Below, piece after piece: positions 18,876-28,990 of a stretch of 64,000 bases of DNA. The stretch covers positions 101,781 to 165,780 of the forward strand of contig JAJQCE010000015.1 of assembly GCA_021202895.1 (NCBI GenBank), given 5' to 3'. The notes beneath the pieces are model-generated. The model ran no database searches. It was given only the letters and a program-made list of their open reading frames with translations, and was not told where the DNA came from. This DNA comes from Ruminococcus sp. GTDB taxonomy: Bacteria > Bacillota > Clostridia > Oscillospirales > Ruminococcaceae. Position 1 is the stretch's first letter. Each line of letters opens with the position of its first letter. Both the position numbers and the translations under genes were made by a program.

Positions 18876-19838
18876 TTAATATTCTTCATTTTCAAGATTT
18901 GTTTCAATTATATATTTAGGTCTGGATTTTGTTTCCAGATAAATCTTGCCTATATATTCGCCGATAACTCCAATCGCTAGCAGCTGAAGTCCGCCCAGCG
19001 CCCACACTGAAACTACAGTGGTAGTCCAGCCTGCAACGGTTTTGCCCATAAAGTAAATAACAAGGAAGTAAATCAGCATGATTATTGATATAACAAAGAT
19101 TAAAAATCCAAGAGTAGTGATAAGACGTATCGGCTTTACCGAAAGCGAGGTGATCCCCTCTATCGCAAACGCAAGCATTTTCTTAAGCGGATATTTAGAT
19201 TCGCCCGCCTGACGCTCTGCACGTTCGTAGGTTACAATGTCCGACTTGTAGCCGACCATCGGCACAATTCCGCGCAGGAAAAGATTAACCTCGTCAAACT
19301 GTTCAAGAGCTTCTATCGCTTTTTTGCTCATAAGTCTGTAGTCGGCGTGGTTGTAGGTAATATCCACTCCCATATGGCTCAGAATCTTGTAATAAGCCTG
19401 TGCAGTACCTCTTTTAAATGCGGTGTCAGTTTCCCTTGATGAGCGCGCTCCATAGACAATTTCACATCCCTGCGCACGCTTTTCCAAAAAGCCGTCTATC
19501 GCATTGACATCGTCCTGCAAATCAGCATCCATAGAAACCACAATGTCCGCATAATCCTTTGCCGTTATAAGTCCTGCAAGCAAAGCGTTCTGATGTCCTC
19601 TGTTCTTTGAAAGCTTAAGTCCAGTGAACATTTCGCAGCTTCTGTGAAATCGCTCGATCAGATTCCATGTTTTGTCCTTTGAACCATCGTCGACAAACAT
19701 CACCTTGCTGTCAGGCGAGATTTTTTCCTCCGCAATAAGCATATCCAGCTTGCCTATAAGAGCTCTTGCAGTAATAGGAAGCATTTCCTCCTCGTTGTAG
19801 CATGGAATAACAATGTACATTGTTTCTGCTTTTGCCAT
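18876..19838 (-). CDS. Family 2 glycosyltransferase (DPM1/GtrB-like) with two C-terminal TMs
   Basis: YIVIPCYNEEEMLP; VSMDADLQDDVNAI; RERQAGESKYPLKKML-type motif. Confidence 0.92.
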   Translation of the reverse strand: MAKAETMYIVIPCYNEEEMLPITARALIGKLDMLIAEEKISPDSKVMFVDDGSKDKTWNLIERFHRSCEMFTGLKLSKNRGHQNALLAGLITAKDYADIVVSMDADLQDDVNAIDGFLEKRAQGCEIVYGARSSRETDTAFKRGTAQAYYKILSHMGVDITYNHADYRLMSKKAIEALEQFDEVNLFLRGIVPMVGYKSDIVTYERAERQAGESKYPLKKMLAFAIEGITSLSVKPIRLITTLGFLIFVISIIMLIYFLVIYFMGKTVAGWTTTVVSVWALGGLQLLAIGVIGEYIGKIYLETKSRPKYIIETNLENEEY

Positions 19839-19858
19839 TTTATCGTCCTCTTTATTTG

Positions 19859-20656
19859 TCATTTATCTATAGAAAACAGCCGTTTTGCGTTCTGACTTGT
19901 AGTATCAACAAGCTGCTGAGCGTCAACACCGCTTAAGCACTGCGCCTCGAGAGCCACATAAGCTATAAGCTCGCTTGAACATCGCTTTCCCCGAAATGGC
20001 ACGGGAGCCATATAAGGACAGTCGGTTTCAAACAAAAGCTTGTCAGACTGCACATTCATAAATGCATTTTTGGCTTTCTTTGAATTTTTAAATGTCAGCG
20101 CACCGGTAAAGCCGATGTAAAGACCCAGTCTCTGAAGCTCGATTGCCGATTCGGCAGAGCCGCTGAAGCAGTGAACCACACCCTTGGGACGGTGCTTTCT
20201 CATAAGCTCGGTAAAATCACCCATAGCGTCACGGCAGTGCATTATAACAGGTAAATCCAGACTTTTCGCAATTTCAAGCTGGCTTTCAAACAGCCTTAGC
20301 TGCGCTGTGCGGTCGTATCCGTCATAGTGGTAGTCAAGCCCGATTTCACCTATAGCTCTTACCTTTTCATGCTTGGCAAAGCGCTCAATTTCAAGCTCAT
20401 AGCCGCTAGGAATCCCATCATAAATACATTCAGGATGTATGCCAACAGACGTGTAGTAATTTTTATAACGTTCACTCGTCTTAATTCCAAACTCAGCCGA
20501 GTTCAAATCCGTGCAGGCGTGCATCATGTACTCCACAGTGCTGTCGGAAGAAAGAAGCCGATCCAAAAGCTCAGATCTGTCGCCGTCAAACGCTTTGTCG
20601 TCATAATGGCAGTGAGAATCAAAAATCCCATGAATATCTCTTGCCTCGTCAACCAT
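19859..20656 (-). CDS. TatD-family metal-dependent hydrolase
   Basis: FDSHCHYDD; AIGEIGLDYHYD; LPVIMHCRDA; LFETDCPYMAPVPFRGKR. Confidence 0.95.
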   Translation of the reverse strand: MVDEARDIHGIFDSHCHYDDKAFDGDRSELLDRLLSSDSTVEYMMHACTDLNSAEFGIKTSERYKNYYTSVGIHPECIYDGIPSGYELEIERFAKHEKVRAIGEIGLDYHYDGYDRTAQLRLFESQLEIAKSLDLPVIMHCRDAMGDFTELMRKHRPKGVVHCFSGSAESAIELQRLGLYIGFTGALTFKNSKKAKNAFMNVQSDKLLFETDCPYMAPVPFRGKRCSSELIAYVALEAQCLSGVDAQQLVDTTSQNAKRLFSIDK

Positions 20657-20749
20657 TCTCCTCACTCCCTGCACATATAACTATTGTATCACATTTTTTA
20701 AGTATTGTAAAGCGTTTTCACCAAATTTTTATATTTGTTCGACAAAAAA

Positions 20750-20773
20750 GCGCCTGCAAATTTTGCATGGCGC
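20750..20773 (-). terminator. Intrinsic terminator
   Basis: gcgcctgcaaattttgcatggcgc with U-tract on minus. Confidence 0.6.
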
Positions 20774-20821
20774 AAAAATACAAGCGCATATTGAACATTT
20801 GAAAATCTTACAGGGCTTGTC

Positions 20822-21325
20822 CTACGAGGCTTTGTCGACCTGCTTTTCGTCAGATAATCCCTCGTCAACGGGGAGATAATCGCCGCCGCCCTGCGAATAG
20901 TAAAGCTCGCCTGTCTCGCTGTCTGACGCAAAGACTGCTATTTTCGTATAGCTGTCATTATAGGTGTAAAAATCAAACAGTTGGCAAAGCACATCTTCAC
21001 CATCAATCGTGATTTCACACTCGCCCTTAAATCCGTACATTTTGTCGCCGCTTACATTTTCAAAAAGCTCGTTTGCGGCAGCGATAACTCTGTTAAAATC
21101 GCTTTCAAGCTCATCTGGTATCTGCGTGTACTCATCTTCTAAGTCAAACTGACTGCTCTCGTCCTCATTCTCAGTTTTCTGACTTTCAGCCTCCTCCGTG
21201 ACAGCTTCGGCAGTGTAAGAGCCTGCTATAGCCTCTGTACTTTTGCTCTTTGAACCACAGCCGCCAAGCGCAGAGCCGATTGCTAAGGCGGACAAAATTA
21301 TCGACATAAATCTAATCCTCATCAT
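20822..21325 (-). CDS. Lipoprotein of unknown function
   Basis: Lipobox SALGGC; 167 aa. Confidence 0.75.
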   Translation of the reverse strand: MMRIRFMSIILSALAIGSALGGCGSKSKSTEAIAGSYTAEAVTEEAESQKTENEDESSQFDLEDEYTQIPDELESDFNRVIAAANELFENVSGDKMYGFKGECEITIDGEDVLCQLFDFYTYNDSYTKIAVFASDSETGELYYSQGGGDYLPVDEGLSDEKQVDKAS

Positions 21326-21429
21326 ACTCTCCTCTTTAAAGTCCTATCTTTAAACCTCATTCTTCTGTTTGCATTTGAAAGTATAGCATACTTGAGCCCA
21401 AAAGTAAAGATATGTAAAAATTTATTTAC

Positions 21430-21467
21430 AAAAAAATCCCGATTGCAACAAAAAAATTGCAATCGGA
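21430..21467 (-). terminator. Intrinsic terminator
   Basis: ccgattgcaa...ttgcaatcgg with U-tract on minus. Confidence 0.75.
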
Positions 21468-21497
21468 AATTGATTTTTATGCAGTTTTCCTAAAAAA

Positions 21498-22262
21498 TCA
21501 CGAGTAGTCAACAACGTCAAGCCAGCGCATGAGGAAGTCCTTCTGCGATTCTATTCCTCTTTCAAGCTGTGCAGCCGCTACGATTGGTAGCCACTGCTGA
21601 ATGTATTGCTTTGAAGTGCCGACCTTCTGGCAGTATTTGTCTAAATAGAGGTCTGCGTACTGAGGACGCTTTAGCGACATCAGCAGATAGGTTTTCGCTA
21701 CGTCCGCCGAAGCGTTTCCCTGACGAGCTGAACCCCATTTGAGTACATAAGTTCCCTCGTCGCCTAAAAAAACGCAGTCAGGATCAAAGTTGTTGTGACA
21801 AAGCTTAATGTGCTTGGGCATCGAATCAAGACGAGTAAGAAGCTCGTATTTTTTGATTTCGTCAATCTGGTCAAGAGCCTTGATCTGCCTTGCAAGCTTG
21901 TCCTTGAGCTTTGAAAGCAAGGGTACATACTGCGTATGAATCTCACACTGAATATCTACCAGCTTTGCAATGTAGATTTCCGCCTTGTCGGGATTTTCAT
22001 CTATCAGATCACCCATCGTCTTTCCGCTGATCTTGTCCATCATAATAGCCCATTTGTCGTCTATGAGCGATACCTCGTGAAGAATCGGCACTTTCAAAGT
22101 GGTGTTGTGAAGCGAGGTTTCAACTCTTGCGTGGGTAAGCGCTGCATACAGGCACTTTTCCTTGTACTTTTCATCTCTGTAAATATTAACCGTCATATTT
22201 TCCGACTCGTAAACATCGTAAAAGTCGCTTTCCTTGACAAATTTAAGATCTTTCATTTCCAT
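21498..22262 (-). CDS. APH-fold phosphotransferase-like protein, predicted catalytically inactive
   Basis: IKLCHNNFDPDCVFLGDEGTYVLKWGSARQGNASADVAKTYLLM matches the APH layout with catalytic positions substituted. Confidence 0.75.
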   Translation of the reverse strand: MEMKDLKFVKESDFYDVYESENMTVNIYRDEKYKEKCLYAALTHARVETSLHNTTLKVPILHEVSLIDDKWAIMMDKISGKTMGDLIDENPDKAEIYIAKLVDIQCEIHTQYVPLLSKLKDKLARQIKALDQIDEIKKYELLTRLDSMPKHIKLCHNNFDPDCVFLGDEGTYVLKWGSARQGNASADVAKTYLLMSLKRPQYADLYLDKYCQKVGTSKQYIQQWLPIVAAAQLERGIESQKDFLMRWLDVVDYS

Positions 22263-22623
22263 AACTTGTATCTCCTTGCTGAAATAAGTAATTTTCACTC
22301 GGCTTTTGAACGTTCGTCAATCTGACGATTTTTTCACCTTCGCCGCTTGATGTATATATTATACTACAAAATCTCTCTATTGTCCAGACTTTTTTGTGCA
22401 ATCTGATAATATTTACTTATTGTTTAATATCTGCTTACGAAAAGTACATACTTTAAATAGGCGAATAAATTGAAAAAGATAACATTATAATAGAAATTTA
22501 ATATTTTATTGTGCAAAATGACGAACGAAATTTGTCGATATTTCATAAATGTTTCTTCATAATTTGTGTATATTACATAGAAATAGGGTCAAAATAGCTT
22601 GAAAAGCTAGTTGAAATTACAGA

Positions 22624-22652
22624 TTGACAAAAAAATAACAATCTGATATAAT
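22624..22652 (+). promoter_or_regulatory. Consensus sigma-A promoter of adhE overlapped by an inverted repeat
   Basis: TTGACA-17-TATAAT; CAGATTG-N12-CAATCTG at 22620-22645. Confidence 0.75.
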
Positions 22653-22741
22653 ATAATTAGAAGAGGAATATGAAAAATATCCCTCGTCCACATTCAGAAT
22701 GTGGCAACGTTATTTGGAAGATTCAACTGTTTAAGAAAGGA

Positions 22742-25369
22742 ATGATTTTTTTGGCAAACAACGAAGTAAAGCTTGTTGACAGCGTTGAAGCACTTGAAGC
22801 CAAGATGGCGCAGGTAAGAGAGGCGCAGAAGATTTTTGCGACCTATACTCAGGAGCAGGTTGACAAGATATTTAAGGCGGCGGCAATTGCGGCAAACAAG
22901 GCAAGAATACCGCTTGCGAAAATGGCTGTTGAGGAAACAGGCATGGGAGTTGTTGAGGATAAGGTTATCAAGAACAACTATGCGGCGGAGTATATCTACA
23001 ATAAGTACAAGAACACACAGACCTGCGGAATAGTCGAGGAAGACGTTTCCTTCGGAACTAAAAAGGTGCTCGAACCATTAGGCATTATTGCGGCAGTTAT
23101 TCCTACCACAAACCCCACCTCCACAGCGATTTTCAAGACTATGATTTGTCTTAAGACGAGAAACGGAATTATCATATCTCCTCACCCAAGAGCAAAGAAA
23201 TCCACAATTGAGGCTGCGAAAATAGTTCTTGACGCTGCGGTTGAAGCAGGCGCTCCAAAGAACATCATCGGCTGGATTGACGTTCCGTCGCTTGACCTTA
23301 CTAATATGGTTATGCGCGACAGCGACTGCATTTTAGCTACTGGCGGTCCGGGAATGGTTAAGGCGGCATACTCATCAGGAACTCCAGCTCTCGGCGTAGG
23401 TGCAGGAAATACCCCTGCGGTTATTGACTCTTCGGCTGATATAAAAATGGCGGTTTCATCAATTATCCACTCCAAGACCTTTGACAACGGCATGATCTGC
23501 GCTTCCGAGCAGTCTGTTATTGTTGACAAAACAATCTACAGTGAGGTAAAGAAGGAGTTTAAGGACAGAGGCTGCTATTTCCTTAAGGGAGAGGAGCTTG
23601 ACAAGGTAAGAAAGACTATTATTATAAACGGTGCGCTTAACGCTAAGATTGTAGGACAAAAGGCGCACACCATTGCCTCGCTTGCAGGCGTTGACGTTGA
23701 CGAGGATACTAAGATTCTGATAGGAGAGGTAACAAGCGTTGATATTTCAGAGGAGTTTGCTCACGAGAAGCTTTCTCCAGTGCTGGCTATGTACAAGGCA
23801 AAGGACTTTGAGGACGCTATGGAGAAAGCGGACAGGCTGATTCAGGACGGCGGTTTCGGTCACACCTCATCGCTCTACTGCGACGCCAAGGCAGAGGCTG
23901 AAAAGATTGATGCGTTTGCGGCTAAGATGAAAACCTGTCGCGTGCTTGTAAATACCCCGTCCTCTCACGGCGGAATAGGCGACCTTTACAACTTTAATCT
24001 CGATCCGTCGCTCACGCTGGGCTGCGGCTCATGGGGCGGCAACTCGGTATCGGAAAACGTAGGTGTAAAGCACCTGCTCAACATCAAGACAATTGCTGAG
24101 AGGAGAGAGAATATGCTGTGGTTCAGAGCGCCTGAAAAGGTTTATTTCAAGAAAGGTTGCCTGCCTGTAGCTCTTGACGAGCTTAAGACTGTAATGGGCA
24201 AGAAGAAAGCGTTTATCGTAACAGACCAGTTCCTTTACAAGAACGGCTACACGAAGCCGATAACCGACAAGCTTGACGAGATGGGAATCGTTCACGCCAC
24301 ATTCTTTGACGTAGCGCCAGATCCGACGCTTGCCTGCGCTCTCGAGGGAGTTGCACAGCTAAGAGCCTTTGAGCCTGATACTATCATTGCGATAGGCGGC
24401 GGTTCGGCTATGGATGCCGGAAAAATCATGTGGGTGCTTTATGAGCATCCAGAGGCTGATTTCTATGACATGGCTATGCGCTTTATAGACATACGCAAGC
24501 GTGTTTACACCTTCCCCAAGATGGGCGAAAAAGCATATTTCATTGCAATCCCGACTTCGTCAGGTACAGGCTCTGAGGTTACGCCTTTTGCGGTTATCAC
24601 AGATGAAAAGACAGGTACAAAGTATCCTCTTGCAGATTACCAGCTCATGCCGAACATGGCTATTGTAGATACCGACCTTATGATGAGCGCACCTAAGGGA
24701 CTTACCTCCGCTTCAGGTATCGATGCTTTGACTCATGCGCTTGAAGCGTATGCTTCGGTAATGGCTACCGACTACACAGACGGTCTTGCGCTGAGAGCAA
24801 TCAAGCTGATATTTAACTATTTGCCTGAGTGCTATGAGAACGGACAGACTGCGGTTAAGGCTCGCGAGGAGATGGCTAACGCCTCAACTCTTGCAGGTAT
24901 GGCGTTTGCCAATGCGTTCTTAGGAGTTTGCCACTCGATGGCGCACAAGCTCGGCGCATATCACCATCTGCCGCACGGAGTTGCCAACGCTTTGCTTATT
25001 ACAATTGTAATGCGCTTTAACGCTAACCCCTCGCCCAGAAAGATGGGAACCTTCTCGCAGTATGAATATCCGCACACGCTTGCAAGATATGCCGAGTGCG
25101 CAAACATTATCGGCATAAGCGGCAAGGACGATGAGGATACGCTCAACAAGTTCATTGACGCTATCGAGGAGCTTAAGGCTAAGGTTGGAATCAAGAAAAC
25201 TATTGCCGATTACGGCATTGACGAGCAGGACTTTTTAGACAGACTTGACAGCATGGTAGAGGACGCATTTGACGACCAGTGCACAGGCGCAAATCCAAGA
25301 TACCCGCTGTTCAGCGAAATCAAGGAGATGTACCTCGCCGCCTACTATGGAACAGAGTACAAGGGCTAA
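22742..25369 (+). CDS. adhE: Bifunctional aldehyde-alcohol dehydrogenase
   Basis: N-terminal ALDH (GGPGMVKAAYSSGTPALGVGAGNTP) fused to Fe-ADH (IAIGGGSAMDAGKIMW; CHSMAHKLGAYHHLPHGVANA). Confidence 0.97.
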   Translation: MIFLANNEVKLVDSVEALEAKMAQVREAQKIFATYTQEQVDKIFKAAAIAANKARIPLAKMAVEETGMGVVEDKVIKNNYAAEYIYNKYKNTQTCGIVEEDVSFGTKKVLEPLGIIAAVIPTTNPTSTAIFKTMICLKTRNGIIISPHPRAKKSTIEAAKIVLDAAVEAGAPKNIIGWIDVPSLDLTNMVMRDSDCILATGGPGMVKAAYSSGTPALGVGAGNTPAVIDSSADIKMAVSSIIHSKTFDNGMICASEQSVIVDKTIYSEVKKEFKDRGCYFLKGEELDKVRKTIIINGALNAKIVGQKAHTIASLAGVDVDEDTKILIGEVTSVDISEEFAHEKLSPVLAMYKAKDFEDAMEKADRLIQDGGFGHTSSLYCDAKAEAEKIDAFAAKMKTCRVLVNTPSSHGGIGDLYNFNLDPSLTLGCGSWGGNSVSENVGVKHLLNIKTIAERRENMLWFRAPEKVYFKKGCLPVALDELKTVMGKKKAFIVTDQFLYKNGYTKPITDKLDEMGIVHATFFDVAPDPTLACALEGVAQLRAFEPDTIIAIGGGSAMDAGKIMWVLYEHPEADFYDMAMRFIDIRKRVYTFPKMGEKAYFIAIPTSSGTGSEVTPFAVITDEKTGTKYPLADYQLMPNMAIVDTDLMMSAPKGLTSASGIDALTHALEAYASVMATDYTDGLALRAIKLIFNYLPECYENGQTAVKAREEMANASTLAGMAFANAFLGVCHSMAHKLGAYHHLPHGVANALLITIVMRFNANPSPRKMGTFSQYEYPHTLARYAECANIIGISGKDDEDTLNKFIDAIEELKAKVGIKKTIADYGIDEQDFLDRLDSMVEDAFDDQCTGANPRYPLFSEIKEMYLAAYYGTEYKG

Positions 25370-25425
25370 GCCTTAAACAAACGATCTGACGATTTTATTC
25401 ATCAGATCACTTCCAAATAAATGAA

Positions 25426-25466
25426 GAACCGCTGTACGAAATTTTTCTGTACAGCGGCTCTTTTTT
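25426..25466 (+). terminator. Intrinsic terminator of adhE
   Basis: ccgctgtacgaaatttttctgtacagcggctctttttt. Confidence 0.85.
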
Positions 25467-25478
25467 ATTAAGTTAAAT

Positions 25479-25991
25479 TCACCATTTCATGGGATCGTCG
25501 TAGTCAGGCTCTGCTGAAGCTTTTTTCTTTGCTTAAAGAATATTACCAGTACAATAACAATTGCCGAAACGCTCATTACAGTGAAAAGCAGACCGATTAT
25601 GAAAAATACCTTTGTTACAGTGTCAAAAACGTCCGAGCCGTCGTCTATGTACCAGCGTGACGAGGGTGAATCGGGATCGTACTTTATGTTTAATTTGTCG
25701 CCCTCGTTTAATGTCGCATAGGACGGCTGTAGGTGTTGTTCTGAGCTGTTACAGTTTCACCGCTTATGTCGGTAAACTGAACTACAGGCGAGTAAACAGA
25801 CGTGCCGTCGTCATTGTTCTCTTTGAGCCTTAAAACCATCGCCTGCGCACTTTCAGTGCAGTCCTCCTTCAGATTGCTTTGATATACTCCAAAGCTAATA
25901 CCTAGAACTAAAAATATTACTCCCATAAAGAGAAAAATCCCAGGAAAATCAGACCAAAGAGCAAAAGCGGATTCTTTTTTTCTTCTTTCAT
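25479..25991 (-). pseudogene. DUF3592-like membrane protein, two apparent frameshifts
   Basis: MKEEKKNPLLLFGLIFL / GIFLFMGVIFLVLGISFGVYQS...NNTYSRP / YATLNEGDKLNIKYDPDSPSSRWYIDDGSD... in different frames. Confidence 0.6.
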
Positions 25992-26047
25992 TTTAATCGC
26001 TCCTGTATTAAAAATCAGCGCCGCATTTGTCACACGGCGCATAAAAA

Positions 26048-26650
26048 TTAAATCTCGTTTCTGTTTTCAAGCGCCTTGTAGAGCGTCACTTCATCGGTAT
26101 ATTCAAGTGTTCCGCCTACAGGCATACCAAAAGCAAGCCGTGTGACCTTGACGCCGAGCGGCTTAATCAGCTTTGAGATGTACATTGCGGTGGCTTCTCC
26201 CTCAACTGTGGGATTTGTAGCCATGATTACCTCTTCGGTTTCATCGTTTACTCTGGCTAAAAGCTCCTTGATTTTCAGCTTGTCGGGGGTAATGTTGTCA
26301 ATCGGTGAAATAAGACCGTGAAGCACATGGTAGCTGCCCTTGTATTCACGGGTGCGCTCAAAGGCGGTTATATCCTTTGGCGATTCAACCACGCAGATAA
26401 TTGAATTGTCGCGCTTTGGGTCGGAGCATATCGGACAAAGCTCCTTGTCGGTAAGGTTCTGGCATACATTGCAGCAGTGAATTTCCGTGCGTGCCTTGAC
26501 AAGAGCGTCCGCAAAAGCCCTGACTTCATTATCGGACATATTCATCACATGGTAAGCCAGCCGTTCGGCGGATTTCATTCCTATGCCTGGAAGCCTCGCA
26601 AACTGCTCTGACAGCTCCACCAGCGGCAAAGCCTTGCTGTTATCCGTCAT
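26048..26650 (-). CDS. recR: Recombination protein RecR
   Basis: [15 protein letters not shown]; Cys4 zinc motif; [14 protein letters not shown]. Confidence 0.97.
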   Translation of the reverse strand: MTDNSKALPLVELSEQFARLPGIGMKSAERLAYHVMNMSDNEVRAFADALVKARTEIHCCNVCQNLTDKELCPICSDPKRDNSIICVVESPKDITAFERTREYKGSYHVLHGLISPIDNITPDKLKIKELLARVNDETEEVIMATNPTVEGEATAMYISKLIKPLGVKVTRLAFGMPVGGTLEYTDEVTLYKALENRNEI

Positions 26651-27001
26651 TTACACCAGCCCCGGGAAAGAAACTCCGCCTGTAAGCTCGCTCATCTCCG
26701 CATCGCTCACCTCGTCAAGATTGTGAACCGCTTCGTTAAATGCGCTCATAACCAGATCCTGAAGCATTTCAACATCGTCAGGGTCTACAACCTCTGGCTT
26801 GATGCTGAGGCTAAGCACCTCACGCTTTCCGTTTATCGTGATGTCAACCGCTCCGCCGCCTACAGATGCGCTGAATTCTCTTTGCTCGAGATCCTCCTGA
26901 AGCGCAGTGATTTTGTTCTGCATCTGTTGAGCCTGCTTAAGCATCTGATTCATATTTCCCGATGAGCCCTTGCCCATTCCCTGTGGTAGTCTTGCTTTCA
27001 T
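26651..27001 (-). CDS. YbaB/EbfC nucleoid-associated protein
   Basis: MNQMLKQAQQMQNKITALQEDLEQREFSASVGGGAVDITINGKREVLSLSIKPEVVDPDDVEMLQDLV. Confidence 0.95.
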   Translation of the reverse strand: MKARLPQGMGKGSSGNMNQMLKQAQQMQNKITALQEDLEQREFSASVGGGAVDITINGKREVLSLSIKPEVVDPDDVEMLQDLVMSAFNEAVHNLDEVSDAEMSELTGGVSFPGLV

Positions 27002-27021
27002 TTTAATAACTCCTTATTGAA

Positions 27022-28635
27022 TTAATTTTTTATCTCAACTTCAATATTCATGCTCCTTGCGCGGTCGAGAAGCTCCGCCGTGGGACTTTCCTTTTCCTTA
27101 ATGTCGGCGTTTGCAGCCGAATAGAGCATAAATCCAAAGTCTTTTCCGTAATAATCATTGACAATCTGCTTGAGCAGTGTCTTGTCGTCGCTCGCCTTGA
27201 ATTTTTTAATAAAAAATTCGCTTTCTACAATTACACAGAAAGTATCTCCGTCAATGCACGCCGTTGAATTTTTCAAAAATGCCCATAGCGCAGGTGCGCG
27301 AGCTTTGATAATCTCCAGTATCTCCGCCCACTCCTTGAGCGGCGTAAAGCTCGATGGGGAGAATTTCTTTTTCTTTTTCTGCACGCTCTGTATGCCGTCA
27401 GAGAGCGGCTTTGTTGCTTTCTGAGCATTTGCAGGAGGCTTTTGGACAGGCGAAGCCGAGCCTGAAACGGCTCTTGTCAAAGCGTCAAGCTGTGACTTTA
27501 ATTCGTTCAGCTGTGCGTCAGAAGCCGAAGCCGTCTGCCTTGTATAAGTGCCTCCCGTCTTTGCGCAAAGCCTCACCATACATATTTCAAGCTCAATTCT
27601 CTTGTCGGATGCTCTCGCAAAGCGTTCAGAGGTCTGCTGAAGCAGCGTTATGCTGTCAAAAATCCTGTCAAGCGTAAAGGTCGAAGCGATTTTTTTTAGC
27701 CGCTCAAGCTCCTCCGGCATACAGGTGATAAGCTCGCCTGCATCGTCGGTTGATTTTATCAGCATCAGATTTCTCATCATCGTGAGTAAATCAAGACAGA
27801 GCGTTTTTAAATCCTTAGACTTGCCGTGAAGCTCGTCAACCGCATTGATTGCGCCTGCCGTGTCGTAAGCCGAGATTTTCTCAAGCAAATCAAATAGATA
27901 ATCTCTGCCTGCAATTCCTGCGGCATTTGAAACTATTTCAAGCGTTATGCTGTCCGAATAAGCCCAGCAACGGTCTAAAAGCGAAATTGCGTCACGCATA
28001 CCGCCGTCTGAAAGCCTCGCCATCATGAGCGCTGCATCATCGTCAATCGAAAAGCCCTCCTGCGAAGCTATAAATTTCAGCCGACTAACAATATCCTCGC
28101 TTTTGATTCTGTTAAAATCAAAATGCTGACAGCGTGAAATTATAGTTTCGGGAACCTTGTGAACCTCCGTAGTCGTAAGTATAAACTTGACGTGTGGCGG
28201 CGGCTCTTCCATTGTTTTGAGCAGAGCGTTAAACGCTCCGGGACTGAGCATATGTACCTCGTCTATAATATAAATCTTATAGCTGCACATCTCTGGAGTG
28301 TAGATTACGCTCTCTCTGAGCTCTCGTATGTCGTTTACACCCGCATTTGAAGCGGCGTCAATTTCAATTATATCGCTAAGCGTTCCGTTTTCGGCATGAC
28401 GGCATATTTCACATTCTCCGCACGGCTCGCCGTCAGCAGCGTCAGGGCAGTTTATAGCCTTTGCAAAAATTCTGGCGCAGGTGGTTTTTCCCGTGCCTCG
28501 TGAGCCTGTAAAAAGGTAAGCGTGAGCAGTCTTGCCCGAAGCTATCTGATTTTTAAGCGCAGTGGTAATGTGCGATTGGGAAACAACGTCGTCAAAGGCT
28601 TTAGGACGCCATTTTCTGTACAAAGCCTGATACAA
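27022..28635 (-). CDS. dnaX: DNA polymerase III subunit gamma/tau
   Basis: MYQALYRKWRPKAFDDVVSQSHI; GSRGTGKTTCARIFAKAINC. Confidence 0.97.
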   Translation of the reverse strand: MYQALYRKWRPKAFDDVVSQSHITTALKNQIASGKTAHAYLFTGSRGTGKTTCARIFAKAINCPDAADGEPCGECEICRHAENGTLSDIIEIDAASNAGVNDIRELRESVIYTPEMCSYKIYIIDEVHMLSPGAFNALLKTMEEPPPHVKFILTTTEVHKVPETIISRCQHFDFNRIKSEDIVSRLKFIASQEGFSIDDDAALMMARLSDGGMRDAISLLDRCWAYSDSITLEIVSNAAGIAGRDYLFDLLEKISAYDTAGAINAVDELHGKSKDLKTLCLDLLTMMRNLMLIKSTDDAGELITCMPEELERLKKIASTFTLDRIFDSITLLQQTSERFARASDKRIELEICMVRLCAKTGGTYTRQTASASDAQLNELKSQLDALTRAVSGSASPVQKPPANAQKATKPLSDGIQSVQKKKKKFSPSSFTPLKEWAEILEIIKARAPALWAFLKNSTACIDGDTFCVIVESEFFIKKFKASDDKTLLKQIVNDYYGKDFGFMLYSAANADIKEKESPTAELLDRARSMNIEVEIKN

Positions 28636-28658
28636 GAGAAGCTCACCTCCAAAAAATC

Positions 28659-28788
28659 AATCCGACATACAGGCATGCAGGCGAAGCTGCGTCACACGAA
28701 GCGGTCTGCTTAATGCTGCTCGGTTCCCCGCCTGACATGGTTCACAGTGTTTCATTGCGCAGAACCCGCACACCTGTATCTCGGATCG
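28659..28788 (-). ncRNA. ffs: Signal recognition particle RNA, bacterial small type
   Basis: GAACCATGTCAGGCGGGGAACCGAGCAGCATTAAG plus terminal stem ATCCGAGATACAGG/CCTGTATGTCGGAT; upstream of dnaX. Confidence 0.9.
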
Positions 28789-28990
28789 ATGTATACTTCA
28801 AGTTAATAGCTAATAGTGAACACCATAACTATTAACTGTTCACTCTCTAAATATTATATCACATAAATTTTAAAAATGCAAGGGGTTTAGAAAATTTTTT
28901 GAAAAAATGCTTTCAAAATAATTTGTCGTTGACAAATGTTCATTTTTATGATACAATAATATAAACGCAAAATCTGAAAAGGTGAGTTTT

